A stretch of DNA of 64,000 bases from Arion vulgaris. Taxonomy: Eukaryota > Mollusca > Gastropoda > Stylommatophora > Arionidae. Made by a program: the position numbers and the translations under genes. Under the pieces are notes generated by a model. It did no database searches. It saw only the letters and a list, made by a program, of their open reading frames with translations, and was not told the origin of the DNA. Every line of letters begins with the position of its first letter. The first letter of the stretch is position 1. The stretch is from the NCBI GenBank assembly GCA_020796225.1, contig CM036771.1:31812703-31876702 (forward strand), given 5' to 3'. Shown piece after piece: positions 1-10,818 of this stretch.

Positions 1-102
1 AAAGTCAGCAGAATTTATGCCACATAATGTGGTGGAGAAAGGTTGACAGACAGATGCAAGGATGCCATATAATTGAACATTTTGAGGAGGGGGAGGTAGC
101 AA

Positions 103-477
103 GATTGACTATCATTCATTGCACTTCAATGAGTAAACCATGTGTGCTTCTATCTCTTTCTTACACAGGAAGATCTCATCGGCAGTGCACGAACTCCGCA
201 GCACCGGCGAGGGTTCCCGATGTAATTTTGAAGATGGTGAAAATATGTTGCTGGAATTTTACTGTTTAATCTTTCTAATGAATTTTGTTCGGGCAGCGAC
301 TTTCCAGCCTGTTCTTCTTGATTTTGAACTGTCACGGGTTCTTTTACATGATCAAATTGAACGTGGGACCTACGTTTTATCGTCCGTCTCCGATAGGAAT
401 TAGAACTCGATCTCACCTACACTGAGATTAGGAATCTCTGGAAAAATATCCCGATAGTTTCACGAGGGAGCGAACTG
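103..477 (-). repeat. SINE-A copy (tRNA-headed SINE)
   Basis: This copy reads on the minus strand. It shares its body with eight other copies here: an 'agcaggctggaaagccac' block, a 'gatctcagtgtaggtgag' block, and a 3' end rich in CAATCAAT. Better copies show a tRNA-like head with an A-box-like 'gcgtagaggttaggtgctc' and a B-box-like 'ggttcgctccctc'. In this copy the head is badly eroded beyond about position 477. The short open frames inside it are not genes. Confidence 0.75.
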
Positions 478-765
478 AGTAAAACGGGTTCATTATGTTT
501 GCTCTACGCCCTCTGTGTTGGTACAGATATTCTTTCTTGGAGAAGAACAAGTTTTATCACAAAAAGAAAATAATGAGTATTTCTAAGAACAGCAGGGAAA
601 CCCTGAGTTAATCAATATGATCGATCAATAAATAGACAGTGTACAATTATTAGGGCTTCCGTAAAAAAAAAAGGGTGCCCGCGGAGCAATTTTGAGGAAA
701 TAGCCGAAGTTCATATTTTTGTTTTCATACTATTTTAACGCAGTAATTGACTTTTTAACCCTTTC
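478..765. other. unassigned sequence
   Basis: AT-rich sequence between a SINE and a minisatellite. I see no gene or recognisable repeat in it, only a poly-A run near 665. Confidence 0.4.
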
Positions 766-1085
766 TACTGCTAAATTCGTGTTTAGTTGTTCTTCTGGTC
801 ACCACTGCTAAATTCGTATTTAGTTGTTCTTCTGGTCACTGCTATCTTCGTGTTTAGTTGTTCTTCTGGTCACTGTTAAATTCGTTTTTAGTTGTTCTTC
901 CGGTCACTGTTAAATTCGTTTTTAGTTGTTCTTCTGGTCACTGCTAAATTTGTGTTTAGTTGTTCTTCTGGTCACTGCTATCTTCGTGTTTAGTTGTTCT
1001 TCTGGTCACTGCTAAATTCGTGTTTAGTTGTTCTTCTGGTCACTGCTAAATTCGTGTTTAGTTGTTCTTCTGGTCACTGCTAAAG
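766..1085. repeat. 34-bp minisatellite, about 9 copies
   Basis: The unit contains 'ttgttcttctggtcactg' followed by 'ctaaattcgtgtttag'. The period is 34 bp, for example GTCACT at 971 and 1005. Units differ by point changes (ctaaattcg, ctatcttcg, gttaaattcg), so the array is moderately old. Confidence 0.9.
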
Positions 1086-1254
1086 ACGCGTTTAATTGTC
1101 TATTAGTATCTCTCCTCTTTGGGCTAAAGACGTGCTAACACGTTATACCCAAGCTTCTCATAGGCAGAAATTAAATGATGAATAAAGGTACGTAGCATTT
1201 TCCTATTATTTCTGTATTCCTCTGCTTTTTGCATCTTATTTATTCAGGTTTTTT

Positions 1255-1425
1255 TTGTTATCAGTTATATGAGAACTATCATCATAGCACTCCGGACACG
1301 TCCATACGTGCTCCGATCTTCGTCTCAACAAATCCAGCAGCGTCCAGCGGCCCAACACACCAGTTCGATGTGGATTAATCAATCTCTTTGCATATATGGT
1401 ATGTCGTTCTTTTCGGGCTACACCC
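1255..1425 (-). pseudogene. LINE-3 (RNase H LINE) C-terminal fragment
   Basis: The minus-strand translation contains 'HRTGVLGRWTLLDLLRRR' followed by a WTCPECYDD-type ending. The same ending occurs at 20.28-20.40 kb and, degraded, at 24.3-24.4 kb. It is the extreme C terminus of an RNase-H-bearing non-LTR retrotransposon ORF. No other domain remains, so it is a 5'-truncated dead copy. Confidence 0.7.
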
Positions 1426-1870
1426 ATATTGAAAGTGTGTCTGTATAGTGAGTGTCTACGATTGTTGGTAGGACTTTAAGTGTGCCACGACCACGAACAA
1501 GTTTGAGAACCCCTGGTCTAACAGGACGTTCTAGTACGGTTGATGAGTTAAATAGGCATCCTAGTATCTCCTCTTTGCTCTACCTAGATACGTGCACATA
1601 ATTAGACAGATAAATCAATGATATTTCAATTCATACAAATTATCAACGTTGAGGCTCACTGGTAAGTCTCTTAATTTTCTCTACAACAGAATCGATGTCT
1701 ATCCAATCAGTCTCTGACATGTGCTCAGTACCTATACAATAATCGATAGTGCCAGCTTCCAAGTTCTTACGCAACAGCCCCGAAGATGTTTTCGCTGAAA
1801 TCAGCTGTACATGTACTGGGAAAAGAAACGTGTTTCTTGGTACGGTAAACCAGTTCACTGTCACTGAGAT

Positions 1871-2120
1871 ATGTCAACTAGTAAGGTATTAAACACATCA
1901 AATACTTATGCAATCTTCATACCAACGCTGTGCTATCAGTGCCAAACATGGACACTGACTAAACAACAAGAAAGGAAAATTACCATCTGTGAAATGAGAT
2001 GCTTGAAAGCGGTAAATAAAATAAGAAGAGACCATATAAGAAATGAGGAAATTAGAAGAACAGTCGGAACAACCACCTGCTATTAGATTCATTGAAAAAC
2101 AGAGACTCAAATGGTTTGGC
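1871..2120 (+). pseudogene. LINE-4 reverse transcriptase C-terminal fragment
   Basis: The translation reads 'CQTWTLTKQQERKI', then 'RCLKAVNKIRRDHIRNEEI' and, after a frameshift, KWFGH. This is the usual post-catalytic tail of LINE 'endonuclease-reverse transcriptase' ORFs (xxWTLT, then an xRRxLxxxxxDxxRNEEIR-type stretch). A SINE-B scrap (about 2125-2175) follows at once. Confidence 0.75.
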
Positions 2121-2124
2121 CACT

Positions 2125-2175
2125 ATGATGTATGTGCTGGCCTACTTGTAGGCGCATAACGGGCACAATGTGTAC
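2125..2175 (+). repeat. SINE-B fragment
   Basis: It contains 'gtgctggcctacttgtagg' and 'cgcataac', the middle of SINE-B. Both ends are missing. Confidence 0.55.
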
Positions 2176-2194
2176 AATCACCCATAGGATCACA

Positions 2195-2715
2195 TTGGTT
2201 ATTGGTTATTGGTTACTAAACTGACGTCATTGCACTCCGGGCAGACCCATAGGTGCTCAGTCTCCCCAACAGATATCGAAGAGTATGCATACTGATGGTT
2301 CCTGTGGCTCGCTGATTAAACACACCTCTCACTCTGCCTCTCAAACATCCAGTTCGACTTGAACAACGGGTAACTCCAAACTGCTTAAATCGCTTGATCT
2401 ATTCAACATCGATTTTAGTGTCCTCATCCAATAGAGAGTCGCGAAGAGACCGAAGAATATCCCCTTATCCATCTTCAACTCCCAACAATCGATGCTGTTG
2501 ATGCAAGCCTGTCCGCTCTCTCATTACCGTAAACACCCGCATGCCCAGGACAGTATATCCACATAAGCCGCTGGAGGTTAGAAACTTCTATAGACGACAT
2601 CCACTCATACCGAAACCTGCCCTTCTGGATCTTGTGAAGCATCGACTGAGAGTCAGAGACAACAACTGCCCCAGTAAATGAAGTCCCAGAAATCCAATGG
2701 AGGGTAGCAGTAACC
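2195..2715 (-). pseudogene. LINE-3 fragment: RNase H domain and C terminus
   Basis: On the minus strand at 2480-2715 the translation shows 'VVVSDSQSMLHKIQKGRFRY' and 'YCPGHAGVYGNERADRL', the third and fourth catalytic blocks of a retrotransposon RNase H. Here the final Asp of ERAD is kept, unlike the 17.2-18.1 kb copy. A degraded C-terminal tail runs to about 2215 and ends in TTGGTTA repeats (ACCAATA on the sense strand), which look like the element's 3' terminal repeat. It is 5' truncated next to a SINE-B scrap. Confidence 0.8.
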
Positions 2716-2775
2716 AAAGAGTGGTTAACAAGTGGTCGATATGGATAGTTGAAAGAAAAAGAAGAAGAAAGAGAG
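2716..2775 (+). repeat. SINE-B 3' end fragment
   Basis: It reads 'aagagtggttaacaagtgg' followed by 'tcgatatgg' and an (AAG)n-like tail, the 3' end of SINE-B. It abuts the truncated RNase H LINE. Confidence 0.6.
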
Positions 2776-2825
2776 ATGTAGGAAGCATACCTACACGCCA
2801 CAAAGATCCTTTAAGGGGATAAAGA

Positions 2826-3055
2826 TTAACTTCATTGCACCGAATTTTACCTCATATAGATCGGTGCCTTTTCGCAGAAATGACACACTGCCTCCTGAGA
2901 GTATTGCAGTAAGCACAAACACCGGCTACAATCCTAGGGTCTCTGGAAAAATTAACTCATGAACAGAACAACGAGGTCTGGATTCAAACCTAAGACTTTC
3001 AGAAAGCAAGGAAAAAGCTTAACCACTTCGTCACAAAGACCCCTTAGATCCTTTA
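2826..3055 (-). repeat. SINE-D copy (tRNA-derived)
   Basis: On the minus strand there is a tRNA-like head (aagtggttaagc-type A box, B box near ggtttgaatcc), then a body with 'cctaggattgt' and 'gggtaaaacccggtgcaat'-type blocks. It matches nine other SINE-D copies here and is fairly diverged. Confidence 0.75.
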
Positions 3056-3510
3056 AGTGTTGCTGCCATATGAAAACTTCTATCCCAAGCACTGGTCGCA
3101 AATTTAATTCCCTCCAATATTTCGTTTTCTCAGTCTCCAGGGACAGAAGATCAATCTTGGCTCGCTCACTCAAAGTCAGCAGATACGATCTAAGCTAATC
3201 ACTTTCAGTACCATTTGCTACCCACACGCTTTAAGTTTCATCAAATCGTGCCGGCCCACAGACATATCTCGGCAACTCATTAACTTTCTATGCCGACTCA
3301 CGAGGCTCATTCTCCGGGCTTATCCTGTCTCCCGTGCCAAATACAAATTAGAGACGGGATCAGGAAAAGAAACAGGAACAAGTTATTTCAATATAGCAGT
3401 CAAGATGAGCGTGATAATGACCTTTTGATCAAAACGTCGGATTTTGTTGGTTTTGGGCCCTTTATAAATCCATTTTCTTTTGGGAATGGGGGCAGGGGGG
3501 GGGAAGAGGG
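3056..3510. other. unassigned sequence
   Basis: No recognisable coding or repeat match. It ends in a G-rich run near 3490-3510 just before SINE-A. Confidence 0.4.
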
Positions 3511-3941
3511 GTCCTCTGTACGTAGAGGCTAGGTGCTCGCCTCTCGTGCCAACTGGTCGCTCCTCGTGAAGCCATCTGGATAATTTTCCAGAGATCCATG
3601 ATCTCAGTGTAGTTGAGATCGAGTTCCTAGTCCTATCAGAAACGGACGATAAAACGTAGGTACCCGTGTTCAATTAGAGCACGTAAAAGAACCACCATAA
3701 GTTCAAAATCGAGAAGAGCAGGCTGGAAAACCTCTTCCCGCGCAAAATTCATTAGAAAAATATTTTCAATAAATATTCTTACAAAATATCTTCACCATCT
3801 TCAAAATTACATCGGGGACCCTCGCCGATGCTACGGTATTCGTGCACTGCAGTTGAGATCTTCATGTATAAGAAAGAGATCGGATCATACATGGTTACTC
3901 ACCGAAGTACAATGATGATTGTCCTATCAATCAATCAATCC
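3511..3941 (+). repeat. SINE-A, near full length
   Basis: One of the most complete copies. The tRNA-like head is 'cgtagaggctaggtgctcg' with an eroded B-box region, followed by the full body and 'tcaatcaatcaatc' at the end. It abuts a minus-strand LINE-4 tail at 3942. Confidence 0.8.
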
Positions 3942-4345
3942 ATCTTATATCTAATCATGTTTGCCTCACAGCGTCAGGATAAGAAAAGATTTCTAGAACG
4001 AGCTTTTGTGTGCGCTTCATAAACAGTGTTTTTCGTCACCTCTGTAATCTCTGATGTCCACCTTTTGCGTCGACAGCCTTTTGCTTTGTATCAACTGTAT
4101 CGGAGCAACATTGTTCTTTTAGAGGATCTGCGTATGTGGTCGAACCATTTAATTTGTTGTTTCTTGATGAAATTCAATACTGATGTTATACCCATTTAAT
4201 TTCTGATGTCTTCATTTCTAAACAGGGATTTTCTTGATACGCCTAGCATTCTGAGTAGACACTTCATCTCTGTAGTGACTAGTTTTCTTCTTGATACGCC
4301 CAGCATTCTGCGTAGACACTTCATCTCTGTAGTGACTATAAAAGC
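3942..4345 (-). pseudogene. LINE-4 tail fragment
   Basis: The minus strand matches copies at 6.7-7.2 and 24 kb. It encodes a degraded tail of the type FLRRMLG...RDRLxNED...G. An internal duplication of about 60 bp lies at 4230-4340, with 'cattctg.gtagacacttc' present twice. The coding frame is broken many times. Confidence 0.65.
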
Positions 4346-4447
4346 ATATTGTTTGTAACTGTTGCAACAGATGTTCCACAGTCACTTTGTCTGTCACTCA
4401 TTAAAAGTGGTTCATCTTATGTGGTTTAAAGGTTTTAAAAAGTTTAA

Positions 4448-4690
4448 AAGCCGAAAGCTTGACTTCCTTGCACCGGATTTTACCCCACATTGGTCGGTCC
4501 CTCTCTGTAGAAATGGCACGCCACCTGCCGAGAGCATTGCACAAAGCATGAACTCCGTAGCTCCGGCAACAATCTTAGGGTCTCTGGGGAAAAATGCACT
4601 CGTGAACAGAACGGCGCGGTCCGGATTCGAACAAACGACCTTCGACTCGCAAGGCAAGGACTTAACCAATTAGTCACAGAGACCACACCT
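4448..4690 (-). repeat. SINE-D, full length
   Basis: On the minus strand the head holds 'ctaattggttaagtccttg' (A-box region) and 'gttcgaatccggaccg' (B box). The body carries 'gtggggtaaaatccggtgc' near its 3' end. This is one of the cleanest tRNA-derived SINE copies in the window. Confidence 0.85.
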
Positions 4691-4899
4691 TCTGTGGTAC
4701 TATGATAGTGAGGTACAGTGATAACCTTACCATTCAACACTATTTAGTTCTCATCCAATATATATATATATATCTTCACTAAAGTACGACATAAGAAAAC
4801 TAAATAAAACATGTACAACATTATATCAGAAAACGCACCAAACACCCGCACATTCTAGAAGTGTGGTTGAACACTTTATTGTTACACATAACTATTCCT

Positions 4900-5175
4900 T
4901 CTTCTTCTTCTTCTTCGAACGCTCCACATCGACCGCTTGTTAACCAATCGTTGTGATGTGTATGTGATCTGAGCCTAAGAGCGATTGTACGTTGTGCCAG
5001 TTATGCGCCTACAAGTAGGCCAGCACATCCGATTTCTGCGACGCGTTTTTTTTTATTAAGGTAGCTTCCCTAGGCCCTTACCTCTGTCGCCTCTTACAAC
5101 ATGCCGTGTAGGTCGCAGTGTTACTATTCTTTGCTCCCCTTGAGGTCCCCAGCAACCTACGGGCGGAACTATTCC
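4900..5175 (-). repeat. SINE-B, near full length
   Basis: SINE-B consensus on its sense strand: a head close to 'cgcccgtgtggttgccggg', then 'gcaaagaatagtaacactg', 'gcatgtcgtaagaggcgac', 'gcgtcgcagaaatcggatg', 'gcctacttgtaggcgcata', 'gtggtcgatatggagcgtt', and a tail of (GAA)n. About 12 copies lie in this window. This one is reversed and keeps its (TTC)n tail at the left. No clear tRNA B box is visible. Confidence 0.85.
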
Positions 5176-5179
5176 AAGA

Positions 5180-5500
5180 TGGGGTATTAATTAACACATT
5201 CACAACAAAATTGAATAACACGATGTGTCCGATTTAAAAAAACTTATACGTTTCAGCTTAAAAATATATTCATTTCATCAAATTAACAAATTTAACGAAA
5301 CTCTTGATCAGGACAGCGTTGTAAAAATAAATAGCTTTGCTGCAGATAAAAAAGGAAAATTAGATCAGCATGCGCTGATGTAAATTTAGCACTAATGTTA
5401 CACGAAACAATGCTTTGCGCAGCGTGCGACAGTTTGGTTACTTTAATAGACAATCCTGGCGCACACTGCGGCAGCGAGCACATAATGAGTTGAGGCACTA
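5180..5500. other. unassigned sequence
   Basis: AT-rich stretch. I see no gene or repeat family in it. Confidence 0.4.
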
Positions 5501-5503
5501 GGA

Positions 5504-5700
5504 TAGTGGTTCTCAAACTTATTCAGCTAGCGCATCCCTTGAAGATGAGCCAAGACTCATACGGCGCAACCCTCCCCTAATTTCTTTCCCAAATTCCCGA
5601 ACATAATTAACTGTAACTTTCAAAGCGCAAGCGAAAAAGAAATGATTCACACTCTGAGCTTTACAGCAACGCTGTCCCCTAACAGCAACATTTACAGGCA
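5504..5700. mobile_element. possible hAT-like MITE left end
   Basis: It begins with 'agtggttctcaaact', a form typical of hAT inverted termini (CAGNGGTTCTCAAAC), followed by 'agcgcatcccttgaagatg'. I could not find the matching right terminus or an 8-bp duplication, so this is a weak call. Sequence at 6130-6260 has a similar flavour and may be its other half. Confidence 0.35.
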
Positions 5701-5867
5701 AAATGTAAACATTTTGAAAAGATTAGTATAAGAAACTTCAGACACATGTCAAAGTCAGTCACAATCAATGATGTCTTGGTTATTTTAGAAAGAAATGTTA
5801 AACTTACAGTTTAAATGAGGAAAAAACATATTTTAGGCAGAACAACAAGTTGGTATAAAAACTTAAT

Positions 5868-6075
5868 TCATTCATTTTTAACCGTTGTAATGTCAAAGTC
5901 TATATGTAGTGTTCTGTGACATTCGTCACTTTTGTTGTATCGTTTGCTTGATAAAGGCCTTTTTAGTCGAAACGTTGCTGTGTATTGTCATTGTGTGTGT
6001 ATTTTGTAAAACTACAGTACTTTGTTATTACGTGTTTCGCCATTCTACATAGTTTTACTGCAGTCTCCATTTATA
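5868..6075 (+). repeat. Penelope-like element 3' tail with hammerhead-like core
   Basis: It matches the 3' end of the Penelope-like element at 41.0-41.3 kb. Shared blocks are 'cttgataaaggcct', 'gtcgaaacgttgctgt', 'gtaaaactacagtactttg' and 'tacgtgtttcgcc'. It lacks coding sequence. The TTGATAA...GAAAC pair at 5948-5973 resembles a hammerhead ribozyme core (see findings). Confidence 0.75.
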
Positions 6076-6289
6076 TAAAAACTTAGGGAAGCGAAAAGTT
6101 AATTAAATGTTCATATTTATATATATGAAACATTCCCTGATACCGCCTCACGACTACCTGAGTTGCACGTCTCCCTAGACTGCACTTATCCTGGGTTGCG
6201 CGCGTCCCAGGTTGCAAAACCCATTCTCTAACATCACCGGAGATATGGTGGCGTTGTGAAACGAAAAAAATCATTAACAATTCAATTTT

Positions 6290-6720
6290 AAAGATACATT
6301 TTCCAAATTTGCAAAGTTTGTTTATAAATCATAAACTAACAAGGATAGTCAATGTTTACAGAGTTCACTGTGCATTTCAATTAGACTTCTCAATAGAAAC
6401 CAAAATTGTGATAATAAACACACAGAAAATATGAATGATTGTGTGAATAGTATTGTGAATAAATGTCAAATTAATTCAAAACTAATAAGCACAAGCAAAA
6501 GAATATGCCAATTTGAGAAATATTATATATTGCATATAATAATGTTATATCTATTATTATCTTTGCAGATAATTTGAAAGTTGAACTTTTTTGGAATTGA
6601 AAAATGTTGAAGTTGAAATAATATGAGAATTATCAAATTAAATGAATTTCTTTAGAACGTGCGATACTGGTCTATTGTACAAAGAGAATTAAACATTGCT
6701 TGGTGTTTTGTTTTTTTTTT
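6290..6720. other. AT-rich unassigned sequence
   Basis: Very AT-rich, with no open frame or repeat family recognised. Confidence 0.4.
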
Positions 6721-6721
6721 T

Positions 6722-7195
6722 CTCTAATCATGTTTTGTCTCTCAGCGTCAGGATAAGAAAAAATTTCTGGAACAGGGACTTGTGTGCACTTCATAAATAG
6801 TGTTTTTCATTGCCTCTGTTATTTTTTGGGTCCAATTTTTGCGTGGACAGACTTTTGCTTTGTATTCATTGTATCGGAGTAGCATTGTCTTTAAGACGCC
6901 ATGCACTGTCTGTTGGTAATCTGATTATGTGATCGAACTATTTAATTTCTTGTTTATTGATGAAGTTCAGTACTGATGTTGTACCCACTTTTTCCTGATG
7001 TCTTCATTTCTAACCGGTCTCTTCTGATACTCCCAGCATTCTGGTAGAACTTCATCTCTGTCGTGACTAGTTTTTTTCTATCATTTGATGTCAGCGTCCA
7101 GGTTTAGCACTGATAGCATAATGTGGAGAGAAAGATTGTGTTGAACAATGCTTTTTAGTGTTCGTGGTGAAAGTTTGCGTTTCACGACATATTGA
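6722..7195 (-). pseudogene. LINE-4 tail fragment, longest copy
   Basis: It is homologous to 3942-4345 and to 23977-24790. On the minus strand, conceptual pieces include a rearranged FLRRMLG-like stretch, a TELHQ/FIKK-type stretch and a KRWT-like element. All are broken by frameshifts. It has no catalytic RT block. Confidence 0.65.
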
Positions 7196-7440
7196 TTTGC
7201 TTTATTGCATCTATTTTGGATTCCGTTAGTTAATCATTACATGATAATTAGACAATATTCAACAAATTTCTGACGGAAAGATGATCGTCAGATATCATTT
7301 TGGCATAATATGAAACACTATTTTGTTCAACTTTGAAAAAAAAATGCACATTGATAGAAGTTAATTGAATTCCTTTAGTGTGTTGTATACTTCCTTTAGT
7401 ACATTTAGAATGAAAAAATACCAGACAGCCACATGTGGCA
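7196..7440. other. unassigned sequence
   Basis: AT-rich; nothing recognised. Confidence 0.35.
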
Positions 7441-7625
7441 TTGAAATAGAATCTGGAAGGCAAGAGATGTAGGAGACGACCTAGAGAGACTTGGAGACGA
7501 ACTGTAGACAGAGAAAGAGAAGAGGCGGGAAAGATCTGGAATAAACTAAGCTGGTTTACTAATCTCGTTGGAAGAAAATTGTTGATGCATTATGTTCAAG
7601 GGAAGTTGAGAGAAAAAGAAGTATG
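7441..7625 (+). pseudogene. LINE-7 ORF C-terminal fragment
   Basis: The forward translation reads 'CRRRPRETWRRTVDREREEA' followed by GKIWNKL. The pattern RxRPxxTWRR...E....G..W..L is the usual last segment of LINE reverse transcriptase ORFs. There is no upstream RT domain. Confidence 0.6.
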
Positions 7626-7751
7626 TGGTATAGACTTATATTACACACCCAGAAAATCATGTCATTTCATTTTTTTTTAAATATGTCATTTTTCTCTTCT
7701 TTGTCAACCATATCTCTTCAGTTTGAAGCTTTCGCAAAGTAGACGTATTTG

Positions 7752-7985
7752 TAGGGAGTCTCTGTGGCTAAGCCTAATCGACTTGCATTCCGAAGTTCGT
7801 GGGTTCGAATACAAACAGCGCCGTTCTGTTCACGGGTGCATTTTTCGCCAGAGATCCTAGCATTGTTGAAGAAGCTACGGAGTTCGTGCTTTGTGCAAGT
7901 CTCTGAAGGTGACGTGCTATTTCTGCGGAGAGGTACCGAGCCATGTGGGGTAAAACCCGGCGCAATGGAGTACATCCTTCGGTTT
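7752..7985 (+). repeat. SINE-D, near full length
   Basis: The head 'gtctctgtggctaagcct' gives the A-box region and 'gtgggttcgaatac' the B box. The body follows to 'aaaacccggcgcaatg'. It is the plus-strand equivalent of the 4448-4690 copy. Confidence 0.85.
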
Positions 7986-8142
7986 GATACCCCTTTTAGA
8001 CGTATTTGTTATTTTTTCTGTCCATGGTATTCTGAGTACTCTTCTGCAGCACTTGCATTCCAAGGAATTAATCTAATTGACAAATGTTTCATCAATATCA
8101 ATGATTTACACCAAACCATGTAATGGAAAACATCTATCTATT

Positions 8143-8215
8143 CTCTAATCATGTTTGCCTTTCAGCGTCAGGTTGAAAAAGTAGACACCTGGAGCGAGTC
8201 TCTCTGTGCACATTG
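8143..8215 (-). repeat. LINE-4 fragment
   Basis: 'ctaatcatgtttgcctttc' followed by 'agcgtcaggtt' is the same word found at the ends of the 3942 and 6722 copies. It is a short remnant. Confidence 0.5.
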
Positions 8216-8955
8216 TCTTTCTCTTCTGATAGAAACAAACACTGCTCTTTTTTTACTGATTCCGTACCGTGGAACACTCAAGTGTAACTATTTCTTATCT
8301 GCCTGGACCACGCGTCGCTCAAAAGACGATTACTATTTTGTTGAGTTTTTATTATTTTTTGTTCCGATTGAAGATTTATATTAACCGGAAACTACTTAGA
8401 AGTGAAGGGTAAACGATAACGAATACATAGCAGCATGACTTGTGTTAGAAATTGAATTGAAACGGAGTTTATCATTCATTTTAGGATACCCTGTGACCGT
8501 TAAAAACTAGCGATTTTTATGAATGTTCATGATGCTACTTTGTGAACATTTAATAAACCATACATTCCTTCACTATTTTCTTAATGTTTGTGTATTCATA
8601 AATGTATTACATATATAAAGAGAGCAGTTAGACTGATTTATTCCACATAATGTTCATCAAGGCCCTTGGCAAGTTGGATTTTCGTTCTCACAATTTCAGT
8701 TAGTTTTTTAATACATGCTAATATTTTTCAAGCATAGTCAACACAACATTATATTTTCGGATACAATAAATATTTTATGAAAGTACATTCATTTATCTTT
8801 AATTTGATATATAATAAGTTCAACTTTAAATAATATTTAGAAACAATATTTTAGTTTAACTAAAGTATGTGTGCAATATTTTGGAAACTAAAAAAATAAT
8901 TCCGTACAGAGGCGAAAAAAACCTGGTAGTGAATCAGTTAAATATCTATGTAACG
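8216..8955. other. AT-rich unassigned sequence
   Basis: No gene or repeat recognised. The open frame around 8151-8384 has no protein-like composition. Confidence 0.4.
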
Positions 8956-9130
8956 CAGTGGTTCTCAATCTTTCTAATGCCGTGACCCTTTAATACAGTT
9001 CCTCATGTTGTGGTGCCTCCCAGCCATAAAATTATGTAACAATATTTATTTCTAATTATGATAAATATGTGTTATCCGATGGTCGTTCGACCCCCCAAAG
9101 GGATCGCGACCTACAGTTTTAGAACCACTG
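8956..9130 (+). mobile_element. SPIN/URR1-like hAT MITE (about 175 bp)
   Basis: It starts 'cagtggttctcaatc' and ends 'ttttagaaccactg', forming terminal inverted repeats of at least 12 bp. Inside are 'cctttaatacagttcctc', 'atgttgtggtgcc', 'ccataaaatta', 'ccgatggtcgttcg', 'accccccaaaggg' and 'atcgcgacc', in that order. These words and their order agree with my memory of the non-autonomous hAT elements called SPIN and rodent URR1. The internal part is shortened. No clean 8-bp target duplication is visible (flanks atgtaacg and atgcatga). It has no coding capacity. Confidence 0.75.
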
Positions 9131-9138
9131 ATGCATGA

Positions 9139-9312
9139 GAAGACTACAGTAAAACTACGTAGCAAAATACCGAAACTCGGAAAAACATAGTACTGAAATT
9201 TTACACAGTACACAAACAATATATAGTGACATTTCGACACAAAGGACTTTATCAAGTAACATTTACAACCGAAGCGATGAAATTCTTGGACGGCAGACAT
9301 AACATATACAGT
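9139..9312 (-). repeat. Penelope-like element tail fragment
   Basis: The minus strand carries 'acttgataaagtcctttgtg' then 'tcgaaatgtc', and 'gtagttttactgtagtctt' near its end. It is a more diverged version of the 5868 and 41.2 kb tails and abuts the SPIN-like MITE. Confidence 0.65.
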
Positions 9313-9314
9313 CA

Positions 9315-9560
9315 CACAATCTTCTTCTTCGAACGGTCCACATCGACTACTTATTGACCACTCTTGGCGATTTGTATGTGATCTGAGCCTAAGACTGATT
9401 GTACGCTGTACCAGTTATGCGCCTGCAAGTAGGCCAGCACATCCCATTTCTGCGATGCTTTATTATTTACTAGAGTAGCTTCCCTAGGACCCTACCTAGG
9501 TCGCTTCTTATGACATGCTTTGTACGTCACAGTGTTACTATTCTTTGCTCCCCTTGCAAC
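9315..9560 (-). repeat. SINE-B copy
   Basis: Reverse-oriented SINE-B running from the (TTC) tail through 'gcctgcaagtaggccagca' to 'ctattctttgctccccttg'. The 5' head is cut off at about 9560. Confidence 0.8.
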
Positions 9561-10330
9561 ATCTTTTTTTCCAGACGCTGTGTTGCAAAACAGAATTAGA
9601 GGAAGAAGACGAAGAAGACAATGCGTGTCTTCTGTCATTGAACGATAATGACTAAGAACATAGGCGTCTACATAGTTTTTTTTCCAGGAGAGTGCAAAAC
9701 GAATTTGTTAAATTTTACTTGATAGTTTACTATGTGGAAATGGAGAAGACCAGATTCGCATAAAACTACGTTATCAAAAAGCCATTTTTCCAGGGGTTAG
9801 TACTTGCCCCCCTTCTTTCATTAAACATATGGGCGCCCACGGCTAAGAATCTACCAAATTTCTAAAAAAAAAAAAATTTAAACATAAATCTGCAGAACAT
9901 TGAATTACCTTTAATTTGAAACAAATTTTTCATGAAATTTCAAAAATATATATATATAAAAACATTTTTTTAAAAAATCTCTGGTGTCAGTGAGGTCTTA
10001 ACAATCCATCCAACATAAAGAATCCTTAAACGTGTAGTTTATACATATTTGATAACAGATTAAACACTTGAATTGTAAAGAGAATCACTCAAAGATGTTG
10101 TGTTTGTAAGCATTCCTTCAATAACGAATCAGACAATGATGTATTGTATCTATAGTGAACAACGATGATATACAAATGTATCCCCAGTTAATATCAAGAA
10201 CAATAGAAGGAAATATATTTCCTAGTACACACAGACATGGCAAATCTGTACCGCGGTGCCAGCAACTTCGGTTCGTGCGATTGTGGCTTGCACTGACAAG
10301 ACGTGCATGCAGAGAGTCGCAGAGGTAGAC
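9561..10330. other. unassigned sequence
   Basis: AT-rich with short A runs. No gene or known repeat recognised. Confidence 0.4.
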
Positions 10331-10458
10331 AGATAGAAGATATATGATGACAGTACATTTGTCATAACACTAATTCATATTTGTAATGGTTGAATTCAAG
10401 ACAGAGACAGTTTCATTATTCGTGTCGGTTGTAAGGAACATCAAAGAGAAGATATTTG
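10331..10458 (+). repeat. direct repeat flanking SINE-A, left copy
   Basis: About 128 bp, repeated at 10819-10947 with a few changes. Shared words include 'gaattcaagacagagacag' and 'tcgtgtcggttgta'. It is too long to be an ordinary SINE target duplication. Confidence 0.8.
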
Positions 10459-10462
10459 GTTC

Positions 10463-10815
10463 GATCGATTGATTGATTGATTGACTAATCATTATCATTG
10501 CACTTCGGTTAGTAACTATAAGTGCTCCGCTTTCTTTCTTACACAGGAAGATCTCAGCCGCAGAGCACGAACTCCGTAGCATCGGCGAGGATCTCCTGTG
10601 TTATTTAGAAGACGGTGAAACTAGTTTGTAGGTATTTAATTTTTCTAATGAATTTTGTTCGTGCTGCGGCTTTTCAGCCTGCTATTATCCGTTTTTGAAC
10701 TGCCAATGGTTCTTTTACGTGCCCAATTTGAACATGGGACCTACGTTTTATAGTCCGTCTCCGGTAGGACAAGGAGTTCGATGTCACATACACTGAGATC
10801 AGGGTTTTCTGGAAA
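10463..10815 (-). repeat. SINE-A copy
   Basis: Minus-strand SINE-A with a 'gattgattgattga' 3' end at the left. The body runs to 'tgagatcagggttttctgg', and the tRNA-like head is missing. It lies between the two 128-bp direct repeats. Confidence 0.8.
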
Positions 10816-10818
10816 AAA

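Noticed and set aside
9131..9138. 8-bp target duplication for the SPIN-like element
   Set aside because: Flanks atgtaacg and atgcatga agree at only 4 of 8 positions.
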